The notes under the pieces are model-generated. The model was not told where the DNA came from, searched no databases, and was given only the letters and a program-made list of their open reading frames with translations. Position numbers and translations under genes: made by a program. A DNA stretch of 6,019 nt from Deltaproteobacteria bacterium CG_4_8_14_3_um_filter_43_13. Its GTDB lineage: Bacteria; Desulfobacterota; UBA8473. This document shows, piece after piece, positions 1 to 4,799 of this stretch. Positions within the stretch are counted from its first letter, which is position 1, and every line of letters starts with the position of its first letter. The stretch covers positions 1 through 6,019 of the forward strand of contig PFIF01000123.1 in assembly GCA_002782605.1 (NCBI GenBank). Reading direction: 5' to 3'.

Positions 1-47
1 GATCTTGTGAGGACTTATTCTACAAACTCGTTATACGCCGAGTGAAA

Positions 48-70
48 CATCAATACTGTTCTAATTGATG
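48..70. promoter_or_regulatory. Perfect 7-bp inverted repeat upstream of the first antitoxin (candidate operator)
   Basis: CATCAAT (48-54) and ATTGATG (64-70) are exact reverse complements separated by 9 nt. The right arm abuts the GGAGG ribosome binding site (70-74) of the antitoxin at 82. Type II TA operons are commonly autorepressed by the antitoxin or the complex binding a palindrome in this position, so an operator is plausible. A hairpin masking the ribosome binding site is the alternative. A weaker repeat, ACTCG-N8-CGAGT, lies at 26-43. No convincing -35/-10 pair is visible in the 81 nt available. Confidence 0.45.
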
Positions 71-81
71 GAGGAAACATT

Positions 82-318
82 ATGACTGAGTTTGAGGAAG
101 TTTCCACAAAGGCCATGGCTTTGCCCGCCGGAAGTAGGGCCGAACTTGCCGAGATACTAATCCAGAGTCTTGAAGAGAAGGAAGACGCGGGGGTTAAATC
201 CGCTTGGCTTGCCGAAATACATCGAAGGGATCAGGAAATCAGGGCTGGTGCATCCGTAACTAAACCATCTGACCAAGTTCTCAGGGAAGCTCGCGAAAAA
301 CTAAGATGTATGAAATAG
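82..318 (+). CDS. PF09720-type addiction-module antitoxin (RelB/ParD-like)
   Basis: Small antitoxin of 78 residues that would bind and neutralise the ParE/RelE-type toxin encoded immediately downstream, and probably autoregulate the operon. The protein matches the short 'putative addiction module component' family (PF09720/TIGR02574): an N-terminal helix with the LPAGSRAELAEILIQSLEE core (residues 14-32), then AWLAEIHRRDQEIRAG (41-56) and a helical C-terminal tail ending VLREAREKL, where toxin binding is expected. The ATG at 82 has a GGAGG ribosome binding site 7 nt upstream (70-74), which supports this start. Its last 13 nt overlap the toxin start, as expected for a translationally coupled antitoxin-toxin pair. 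The family assignment is by pattern recognition; the pairing with the overlapping toxin makes it strong. Confidence 0.88.
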   Translation: MTEFEEVSTKAMALPAGSRAELAEILIQSLEEKEDAGVKSAWLAEIHRRDQEIRAGASVTKPSDQVLREAREKLRCMK

Positions 319-599
319 AATTTCATCACGATGCCAACGAGGAAATGAAAGCAGCGGCTGTCTATTATGAAGAACGAGTGACAGAGCTTGGAAGCGATTT
401 CCTTGATGAGATAGAACAAGGAGTGAATAGGATTCGACAATTTCCATTACTCTGGTCAATCTATGAAGGTGAATACCGGCGGTATCTCTTGAAGCGATTC
501 CCTTATGGATTGATCTATCGGATCGAGACTGAAAAGATATTTATCATCGCGGTTGTTCACCTTCACCGAAAACCAAGATATTGGAAGGGCAGGGGATAG
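306..599 (+). CDS. ParE/RelE-family type II toxin
   Basis: Toxin of the ParE/RelE fold, 97 residues, which is the normal length. Family members act as ribosome-dependent mRNA interferases or as gyrase inhibitors; the sequence does not decide between these. Two N-terminal helices (about residues 8-47, including AVYYEERVTELG) are followed by the family's beta-sheet signature: RYLLKRFPYGLIYRI (59-73), IFIIAVVHLHRKP (78-90) and the terminal RYWKGR (91-96), with conserved Arg64, Tyr67, His85, Arg88 and Arg96. The ATG at 306 lies inside the antitoxin gene, overlapping it by 13 nt. No Shine-Dalgarno stands before it, so translation is probably coupled to the antitoxin. The frame is intact, so this is the only complete TA pair in the window. 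Confidence 0.9.
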   Translation: MYEIEFHHDANEEMKAAAVYYEERVTELGSDFLDEIEQGVNRIRQFPLLWSIYEGEYRRYLLKRFPYGLIYRIETEKIFIIAVVHLHRKPRYWKGRG

Positions 600-642
600 C
601 ATTTTCCTTTCTACTTTCCCAAGTGTTGCACTTCATTATTGA

Positions 643-711
643 ACTGACGTAACGGTATATCGGCCCGATTCAGATATTTGGGTCAATTGTCGAATAAGGA
701 GGGAAAAATGA
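643..711 (+). pseudogene. C-terminal remnant of a DUF4258-like toxin
   Basis: A reading frame open from 643 to the TGA at 709-711 encodes TDVTVYRPDSDIWVN followed by the basic tail CRIRREK. The pattern 'VYxPDxxxW...R.RR' resembles the last 20 or so residues of the small DUF4258-type toxins usually encoded directly upstream of YgiT-type zinc-finger antitoxins. The TGA overlaps the ATG of that antitoxin gene in an ATGA (708-711), the expected toxin-antitoxin spacing. An in-frame stop at 640-642 and unrelated sequence before it show that the rest of the toxin gene (its first 60-70 codons) is missing. Family recognition rests on a short tail; position and overlap are the stronger argument. Confidence 0.55.
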
Positions 712-977
712 TGTTACCCTTTGAAAAATGTCCTGTTTGTGGGGGTGAATTAAAGGAGAAGGTAGTCGAAAAGATTTTACAAGGAGGAAATCATACTGCT
801 GTTTTACAAATCCATGCTGAAGTGTGTCTCAATTGTGGTGAACGATTATATACTGAGGAGACTGTAAGATTATTTGAAAAAATTAGGAACAAATTAAAAA
901 GGCAAGACCTTTCCGGCTTTGATCCTTTAGGACAGACATTTACGTCCCCGATCCTGTGCCAGATAGCGTGTTTGTGA
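708..977 (+). CDS. YgiT-type zinc-finger antitoxin (MqsA N-terminal-like)
   Basis: Protein of 89 residues with two CxxC pairs, CPVCGG (Cys8, Cys11) and CLNCGE (Cys40, Cys43), the Zn-binding knuckles of YgiT/MqsA-type proteins, which act as antitoxins to small toxins. A helix EETVRLFEKIRNKLKRQ (50-66) and DLSGFDPLGQTF (67-78) follow. I chose the ATG at 708 because AAGGAGGG (696-703) precedes it and because it overlaps the upstream toxin tail as ATGA; the ATG at 711 is equally well spaced, and a TTG at 678 is less likely. The last residues (about 80-89, SPILCQIACL) look like read-through into foreign sequence: the same bases in another frame encode the tail of the next toxin. The gene lacks an intact partner here and may be an orphan antitoxin. 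Confidence 0.78.
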   Translation: MMLPFEKCPVCGGELKEKVVEKILQGGNHTAVLQIHAEVCLNCGERLYTEETVRLFEKIRNKLKRQDLSGFDPLGQTFTSPILCQIACL

Positions 978-1048
978 TCACTGCATATGAACTGATAGGG
1001 AAACCCCTTAAGGCATATCGGCGTCGCTGCCGAAGGAGACAGAGATGA
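941..1048 (+). pseudogene. C-terminal remnant of a second small toxin-like gene
   Basis: In a frame shifted from the zinc-finger gene, 941-1048 encodes YVPDPVPDSVFVITAYELIG, then KPLKAYRRRCRRRQR and TGA (1046-1048). I recognise the 'YVPDPxPDxVFVITAYELxGKPLKAxRRR' ending as typical of small DUF4258-like proteins encoded just ahead of acidic antitoxin-like proteins such as the one at 1045. The stop overlaps that start as ATGA (1045-1048). The first part of the gene is absent: before 941 the DNA is the zinc-finger gene, whose frame runs on to 977 within this tail. The junction therefore lies near 938-948. This is a truncated toxin gene, not expected to make an active protein. Confidence 0.6.
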
Positions 1049-1245
1049 TGAAAAAGAGCAAGTTCCCAAATGGATGGGATGATGAGCGTGTCAAGCGTGT
1101 ACTCGATCATTACGAAAACCAGACCGAGGAAGAGGCGGTTGCCGAAGATGAGGCTGCTTGGGAAAATACATCCCAAACCTTCATAGAAGTTCCAAACGAG
1201 CTGGTTCCCGCAGTACGCGAGTTGCTTGCCAAAAAGGTTGCCTGA
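1045..1245 (+). CDS. Small acidic antitoxin-like protein, partner of the truncated gene upstream
   Basis: Protein of 66 residues, MMKKSKFPNGWDDERVKRVL then DHYENQTEEEAVAEDEAAWE and an ELVPAVRELLAKK end. It belongs to a widespread uncharacterised family (start 'KFPxGWDEExVxxVLxHYExQTEEEAVAEDEAA', end 'VPxELVPAVRxLI') that I know mainly from TA-like gene pairs. The acidic middle and helical ends suit an antitoxin, but no activity is inferred beyond context. The ATG at 1045 has AAGGAG at 1033-1038, 6 nt upstream, and overlaps the stop of the toxin remnant by 4 nt; the adjacent ATG at 1048 is an alternative start. No intact toxin partner lies in the window, so this is a second probable orphan antitoxin. 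Confidence 0.65.
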   Translation: MMKKSKFPNGWDDERVKRVLDHYENQTEEEAVAEDEAAWENTSQTFIEVPNELVPAVRELLAKKVA

Positions 1246-1455
1246 TCTTTTCTTTAGCTTGCATTGTGAACGTAGCCTGTGGGCAGAACCATTTCATGCA
1301 CTCAGACGGCGAGAAGCAGCACCTACCTGAATCGTGTGGCATAGGGGCTGGCAAGCACATTGCGCTTGCCATTATCTCATCGCCGCTGGTGCTGAATACA
1401 TTGGCCGGTTTTATTAAAAAGACCTTTCTAACGCCCGTAAGTGCTTAGAACTTAG
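1246..1455. other. Unassigned intergenic stretch
   Basis: Between the last antitoxin and the ligA fragment I find no recognisable gene. The frame at 1158-1448 stays open but overlaps the antitoxin out of frame, and its translation resembles no family I know. The only clear structure is the stem-loop at 1349-1371. Confidence 0.5.
1349..1371. repeat. Perfect 8-bp inverted repeat (stem-loop)
   Basis: TGGCAAGC (1349-1356) and GCTTGCCA (1364-1371) are exact reverse complements around the 7-nt loop ACATTGC. No T-run follows on either strand, so it is not a standard intrinsic terminator. It may be a REP-like palindrome, a protein-binding site or the end of a lost element. Confidence 0.5.
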
Positions 1456-1596
1456 GGAAAGGCTGCATCTGCCGTAAGCAAGAACACTACCTATGTTGTA
1501 ACAGGAGAAAACCCTGGTTCCAAGGCTGACAGGGCAAGGGCTTTAGGTGTTAATATTATGACTGAAGGTGAATTTAAGAAGCTGATTGAAAAATAG
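1456..1596 (+). pseudogene. ligA: 3' fragment of NAD-dependent DNA ligase gene (LigA BRCT domain)
   Basis: The frame from 1456 to the TAG at 1594-1596 encodes 46 residues that align well with the C-terminal BRCT domain of bacterial LigA: GKAASAVSKNTTYVVTGENP followed by GSKADRARALGVNIMTEGEF and KKLIEK. The 'GGKV.SSVSKKT.YVV.GE.PGSK..KA..LGV.I..E.EF..LI' pattern is characteristic of that domain. A TAG directly precedes it (1453-1455) and nothing upstream resembles the rest of the roughly 670-residue ligase, so this is a decayed or displaced gene end with no start. The last 12 codons and the 9 bases after the stop recur at 5902-5949 with 4 mismatches in 48. Confidence 0.85.
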
Positions 1597-1605
1597 GTTG
1601 TTGTA
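1558..1605 (+). repeat. Copy A of the duplicated ligA 3' end
   Basis: ATGACTGAAG, two differing bases, then GAATTTAAGAAGCTGATTGA and the TAG region are shared with 5902-5949: 44 of 48 positions match by hand count. Two mismatches fall in one codon (GGT here, GAC there) and two are C/T differences just after the stop. This copy is embedded in the longer ligA fragment. Confidence 0.8.
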
Positions 1606-1623
1606 GGTGTGTAACAGGGTCGG

Positions 1624-1658
1624 GCCACAGCATTGATTACTAGAGGATGCTGGGCTTT
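1624..1658 (+). terminator. Possible hairpin terminator downstream of the ligA fragment
   Basis: GCC-A-CAGCAT (1624-1633) pairs with ATGCTG-GGC (1647-1655), giving a 9-bp stem with one bulged A and a 13-nt loop, followed by TTTCTC. The T-run is short, so termination is uncertain. A REP-type palindrome is the main alternative, since a transposase scrap begins inside it. Confidence 0.35.
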
Positions 1659-1760
1659 CTCGAAGCCAGGTCATATGATCAGTTGAGGAGTAGCCACAAA
1701 GGGTGGGTGAAGGAATACCTGGGAAATGTGGAAAAAGCCCGGCATGAGGAAAAGAGAACC
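1644..1760 (+). pseudogene. Probable C-terminal scrap of a REP-associated (Y1/IS200-like) transposase
   Basis: The frame from 1644, just after a TAG, encodes GFLEARSYDQLRSSHKGWVK then EYLGNVEKARHEEKRT. It resembles the C-terminal end of RAYT transposases, where '(R)SYDELR..H..WVEEAL......REEKWT.SIAVG' is typical. Here the match stops at KRT, and the DNA continues as a REP-like motif (1750-1766). No HUH motif or catalytic tyrosine is present, so it is a fragment at best. The match is from memory of the family pattern and is moderate. Confidence 0.4.
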
Positions 1761-1793
1761 GTCCCCTTTAATTCCCCTTTAATTACTTTAATT
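1750..1793 (+). repeat. REP-like motif plus CCCCTTTAATT tandem repeat
   Basis: AAAAGAGAACCGTCCCC (1750-1766) resembles a dispersed motif often seen near RAYT/IS200-type genes in environmental bacteria. It runs into two exact tandem copies of CCCCTTTAATT (1763-1773 and 1774-1784) and a partial third ending ACTTTAATT (1785-1793). A promoter for thiE could start here (TATACC at 1793-1798), but no good -35 sits at the right distance. Confidence 0.5.
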
Positions 1794-1835
1794 ATACCAT
1801 CAGGACAGTGAAAGGCTTATTGGGAGGAGAAAAAA

Positions 1836-2471
1836 GTGAAGAAAATTGGCAGATTTCACGTTCTCACTGATACCACCCTCCAAACCCGTTACTCGCACGT
1901 GGAGCTTGCTGAGTTAGCCATTGCCGGAGGAGCCGATACAATCCAGTTTCGGCAGAAGGATGGGACCACGAAGCAGATGATTCGTGTAGCTGAGCAGATA
2001 CAGGCCATGTGCAAACAGACTGGCGTGACCTTTATTGTTAATGATCGAGTGGATGTGGCAATAGCTTGCCATGCAGACGGCGTTCACCTCGGGCAGGGCG
2101 ACTTTCCTATCCCCCTTGCCAGAAAGCTCCTCGGGGAGGATGCTATCATTGGCGGATCGGCAGGGAACCTGGAAGAGGCTCGGGCATGTCTTATAGAAGG
2201 TGCGGACTATGTCGGGTTCGGTCCTGTCTATCCAACGGCATCCAAGGATGATGCCGGCCCTGCGAGCGGACTTGCCCTTCTGAGCCAAATCGTGGAGACG
2301 ATTCCTCTTCCCATCATCGCTATCGGAGGGATCACCAGGGGCAATGTCCCTATGGTGCTTCATGCTCGGGTACATGGTATTGCAGTGATCTCTGAAGTCA
2401 GTTGCCAAAATGACCCAAAGTCAGCAGCCAAAGCTCTCAAATGTTTAATGGAGTCTGACTTATATGCTTGA
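1836..2471 (+). CDS. thiE: Thiamine-phosphate synthase ThiE
   Basis: Cytosolic TIM-barrel enzyme that joins hydroxymethylpyrimidine diphosphate and thiazole phosphate to give thiamine phosphate and pyrophosphate. The 211 residues are the usual length. Visible motifs: GADTIQFRQKDG (32-43, pyrophosphate-contacting Arg/Lys), FIVNDRVDVA (66-75), ADGVHLGQGD (80-89), GADYVGFGPVYPTASK (122-137), PIIAIGGI (159-166), Asn170 and GIAVIS (181-186). The GTG start has GGGAGGAG 6 nt upstream; no in-frame ATG fits. The usual 'GxSxH/T' stretch reads GGSAGN (106-111) and the usual 'AGAxGIAV' reads ARVHGIAV (177-184); these are mild deviations, and the core catalytic residues appear present. It overlaps thiL by 8 bp, so the two are co-translated. 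No TPP riboswitch is seen upstream. Confidence 0.95.
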   Translation: MKKIGRFHVLTDTTLQTRYSHVELAELAIAGGADTIQFRQKDGTTKQMIRVAEQIQAMCKQTGVTFIVNDRVDVAIACHADGVHLGQGDFPIPLARKLLGEDAIIGGSAGNLEEARACLIEGADYVGFGPVYPTASKDDAGPASGLALLSQIVETIPLPIIAIGGITRGNVPMVLHARVHGIAVISEVSCQNDPKSAAKALKCLMESDLYA

Positions 2472-3507
2472 GAAGGTAAGTGACATCGGAGAATTCGGCC
2501 TTATTCGGAGAATCAATGATCTTGTGAATCGGGATGGCCTCCGGTCTGAGCGGCTAAGCCTTGGCATAGGGGATGATACGGCTTCCTTCCTTCCCAGACC
2601 GGGATATGAACTCCTGGTCACCTGTGATAGTATGGTAGAAGGCCGTCATTATCTGCCGCAGCATATCAGCTTCATGGACTTAGGTCGCCGTGCCATGACC
2701 ATAAACATCAGCGACATCGGAGCCATGGGTGGCACTCCTCTTTACGCTCTCATATCGCTTGGATTGCGGGCTGAGATGTTTGTCCGGGACGTGGAGGAGA
2801 TCTACCGGGGGTTTATCGCCGAGTTGAACCCCTTTGGCGCTTCCATTATCGGAGGAAACCTCACGAGGTCGGGAAATGGGATGTTCATCGATATTACCCT
2901 ATTAGGCGAAGTAGAGCAGGGAAAACTGGTTCGCCGCTCCGGGGCAAAGCCGGGAGACGCAATTCTGGTTACAGGTTACCCCGGCCAGGCCGCTGCCGGG
3001 CTCCGGTTATTACTTCACACACCGAATGACGCTTCGTTGGCAAGGCATCCATTGGTCACTATCTACAACATACCACCTCACAGGGCTCATTTAGGAAAGG
3101 CAATTGCACAAACCGGCTTTGCCACAGCCATGATAGATACGAGCGATGGATTTCTGGGAGATCTGGGGCATATCTGTGAAGAGAGCGGGGTAGGGGCAGA
3201 ATTATTCAAAGACAAAATCCCCGTCAGCGAGGGCATCTATGACGCTGCTCGCATACTCCACCGTGACCCCCACGACTTCTTTCTGGGGGAGAGCGATGAT
3301 TACGAGATGGTCATTACCTGCCATCCACAGCATGTAGCCCTCCTCCGCTCTATTGCGGAAAAATGCTGTGCTGCCCCCTTGACGGAAGTGGGGAGGATCA
3401 CGGGTACCGCTCCCGGGATTACATTACTCCTCCCTGATGGTGAGAGGCATCCTGTTAAATCTCTCAGTTGGGATCATTTTCGTTCTGCAAAGGACCCAGC
3501 AGAGTAA
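2464..3507 (+). CDS. thiL: Thiamine-monophosphate kinase ThiL
   Basis: PurM/SelD-superfamily kinase that phosphorylates thiamine phosphate with ATP to thiamine diphosphate, the active cofactor. At 347 residues it is slightly long for the family. Order of motifs: GEFGLIRRI (9-17), GIGDDTA (34-40, Mg/ATP-binding Asp pair), TCDSMVEGRHY (53-63), GRRAMTINISDIGAMGGTPL (74-93), GASIIGGNLTRS (125-136), GAKPGDAILVTG (160-171), MIDTSDGFLGDL (223-234) and a C-terminal SWDHF (335-339). The usual GGEDYEL motif appears as GESDDYEMV (275-283), a variant I also associate with divergent ThiL proteins; the Asp and Tyr-Glu are kept. The ATG at 2464 lies in the end of thiE (8-nt overlap) with GGAG 10 nt upstream. 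It forms a tight pair with thiE and completes the pathway. Confidence 0.95.
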   Translation: MLEKVSDIGEFGLIRRINDLVNRDGLRSERLSLGIGDDTASFLPRPGYELLVTCDSMVEGRHYLPQHISFMDLGRRAMTINISDIGAMGGTPLYALISLGLRAEMFVRDVEEIYRGFIAELNPFGASIIGGNLTRSGNGMFIDITLLGEVEQGKLVRRSGAKPGDAILVTGYPGQAAAGLRLLLHTPNDASLARHPLVTIYNIPPHRAHLGKAIAQTGFATAMIDTSDGFLGDLGHICEESGVGAELFKDKIPVSEGIYDAARILHRDPHDFFLGESDDYEMVITCHPQHVALLRSIAEKCCAAPLTEVGRITGTAPGITLLLPDGERHPVKSLSWDHFRSAKDPAE

Positions 3508-3536
3508 GGACTTGAGCGGAGAACACAAAAGCTATT

Positions 3537-3655
3537 GATCCTGTTGCCGGATGCTCCAAGCAGGGTAGTGGTGAGTCTCTGATATCACCCTCCCCTTTTT
3601 TTCCAATCCCCTCAGGAGAGGGGTGTGTGGATACCCTGCTGCTTGCATCAGGGTC
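3537..3655 (+). promoter_or_regulatory. Nested hairpin in the thiL-thiM gap (candidate structured leader)
   Basis: The 175-bp gap holds several nested complementary pairs: GATCCTG (3537-3543) with CAGGGTC (3649-3655, one G-T), GATGC (3550-3554) with GCATC (3645-3649), and the exact 9-bp AGCAGGGTA (3559-3567) with TACCCTGCT (3632-3640). Inside are two local hairpins, GGTGA/TCACC (3570-3589) and CCCCTC-AGGA-GAGGGG (3608-3623). No T-run follows, and the thiM ribosome binding site lies 16 nt beyond the outer stem. It could be a leader controlling thiM, an mRNA-stability element or a degenerate mobile palindrome. It does not contain the CUGAGA or ACCUGAU boxes of a TPP riboswitch. Confidence 0.4.
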
Positions 3656-3682
3656 ATTAATTAAAAAAACGAGGAGGTTAGG

Positions 3683-4498
3683 ATGTTTAACCGGAACATG
3701 GCAATGAAGGCTGCAGAAAACCTTAGAAGTATTCGTGAAAGAAAACCGCTCGTTCACAACATCACCAACTACGTCGTCATGAACTATACAGCAAATGCCC
3801 TGCTTGCCTGTGGTGCATCTCCGGTGATGGCTCATGCGGCTGAAGAAGTAGAGGAGATGGTTTCCCTTGCAGGAGCTTTGGTGCTCAATATCGGTACGTT
3901 AAGCCCTCCCTGGGTCCATGCAATGCTGAGGGCCGGGAAAAAGGCCAACGCGCTGCACGTTCCTGTTATCCTTGATCCTGTTGGCGCAGGGGCCACATCC
4001 CTGCGCACAGATTCTGCCAAAAGACTGATTGAAGAGCTTTCGATCCAGGTGATTCGGGGAAACGCCTCGGAGATACTCTCTCTGGGAAGAGAAAAATCTA
4101 AGGCGCGAACAAAGGGTGTTGATTCAATCCATTCCGTGGATCAGGCAGCCGAGACGGCTATAGCTCTGGCCGTAGAACTCAGAACAACCCTTGCTATTAC
4201 GGGGACTGTGGATTTGATAACCGACGGTAATCGTATCTGTCGCGTTATGAACGGACATGAGATGATGAGTCATGTCACTGGGACAGGCTGTACCGCCACG
4301 GCGATTATAGGCGCCTTTCTCGCTGTCGAACCCGACTCCATGGAAGCGGCTGCCACAGGTCTGTCCTATTTTGGACTGGCCGGAGAAAAGGCTGCCGAAA
4401 GGTCCTTTGGTCCCGGGACGTTTCAGATTTCTCTCCTGGACGCTCTGTATGAGATGAAGGAAGATGATCTGATGGCAGAAGCCAAGATCCAGATTTGA
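3683..4498 (+). CDS. thiM: Hydroxyethylthiazole kinase ThiM
   Basis: Ribokinase-fold salvage enzyme that phosphorylates 4-methyl-5-(2-hydroxyethyl)thiazole with ATP, supplying the thiazole phosphate used by ThiE. The length of 271 residues is normal. Motifs: PLVHNITNYVVMN (22-34, substrate site), GASPVMAHAAEE (44-55), LVLNIGTL (66-73), PVILDPVGAGAT (94-105, Mg/ATP), VIRGNASEI (123-131), TGTVDLITDG (173-182) and the anion-hole loop HVTGTGCTATA (197-207) with the catalytic-position Cys203. GAGGAGG (3671-3677) sits 5 nt before the ATG at 3683; Met6 and Met8 are internal alternatives. It lies 175 bp after thiL on the same strand, so it may share that transcript or have its own control through the structured gap. 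No intrinsic terminator is visible after it. Confidence 0.95.
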   Translation: MFNRNMAMKAAENLRSIRERKPLVHNITNYVVMNYTANALLACGASPVMAHAAEEVEEMVSLAGALVLNIGTLSPPWVHAMLRAGKKANALHVPVILDPVGAGATSLRTDSAKRLIEELSIQVIRGNASEILSLGREKSKARTKGVDSIHSVDQAAETAIALAVELRTTLAITGTVDLITDGNRICRVMNGHEMMSHVTGTGCTATAIIGAFLAVEPDSMEAAATGLSYFGLAGEKAAERSFGPGTFQISLLDALYEMKEDDLMAEAKIQI

Positions 4499-4799
4499 AA
4501 ACATTTCCCGGCTCAAAACCGGCAACGAATTCTTGGGACAACCGTGTCCGAGTACCTCATGGATCGTCCGGATATTTGGCGCAGAAATCCAGAAAATACC
4601 TGAGCCACTTTTTATAGTCCACACACTGTTTCGGTGCAACGGCTCATTTTTCGAGAATTGCGTCAAACCTCGTTAGAATCGGAAACGAGCCAGGCTGTAT
4701 CGGCATTGAACAGAAAACATCCTAAGAATATAAATTTGGTATTGACGGTCTCGGAACTTCCTGATATTGAAAGGAAACTATTCAATATATTGTTATGAG
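4499..4799. other. Convergent intergenic region without a recognised gene
   Basis: Between thiM (+) and pyrF (-). A plus-strand frame stays open from 4604 to the TGA at 4796-4798 (64 codons, GTG possible at 4634), ending VLTVSELPDIERKLFNILL, but it has no ATG or good ribosome binding site and matches nothing I know. A weak GGACA-ACCG-TGTCC hairpin lies at 4536-4549 and a stronger repeat at 4764-4788. Confidence 0.4.
4764..4788. repeat. Perfect 8-bp inverted repeat between thiM and pyrF 3' ends
   Basis: ATATTGAA (4764-4771) and TTCAATAT (4781-4788) are exact reverse complements around 9 nt. On the minus strand the stem begins 11 nt after the pyrF stop, so it may protect or end that transcript, but there is no U-tract after it on either strand. 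Confidence 0.4.

Noticed and set aside
678..707. TTG start at 678 for the zinc-finger protein
   Set aside because: It has no ribosome binding site, adds ten residues that the family lacks, and would cover the toxin-tail frame; 708 has AAGGAGGG and the ATGA overlap.
1158..1448. Plus-strand open frame overlapping the third antitoxin
   Set aside because: Out of frame with the supported antitoxin gene and lacking any known domain; the hydrophobic stretch near its end is not convincing as a membrane protein.
1597..1835. TPP riboswitch before thiE
   Set aside because: None of the conserved THI-box segments can be found; the hairpin at 1624-1655 does not fit that fold.
1914..2408. Minus-strand open frame of 164 codons
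   Set aside because: It lies wholly antisense to thiE, whose motifs are unmistakable, and its translation matches nothing.
3608..3623. Intrinsic terminator after thiL
   Set aside because: The CCCCTC/GAGGGG stem is good, but it is followed by TGTGTGG instead of a T-run.
3464..3835. Minus-strand open frame of 123 codons across the thiL-thiM gap
   Set aside because: It overlaps both thi genes and the gap hairpins; no ribosome binding site or recognisable domain.
4124..4666. Minus-strand open frame of 180 codons
   Set aside because: Mostly antisense to thiM; low-complexity shadow translation with no family features.
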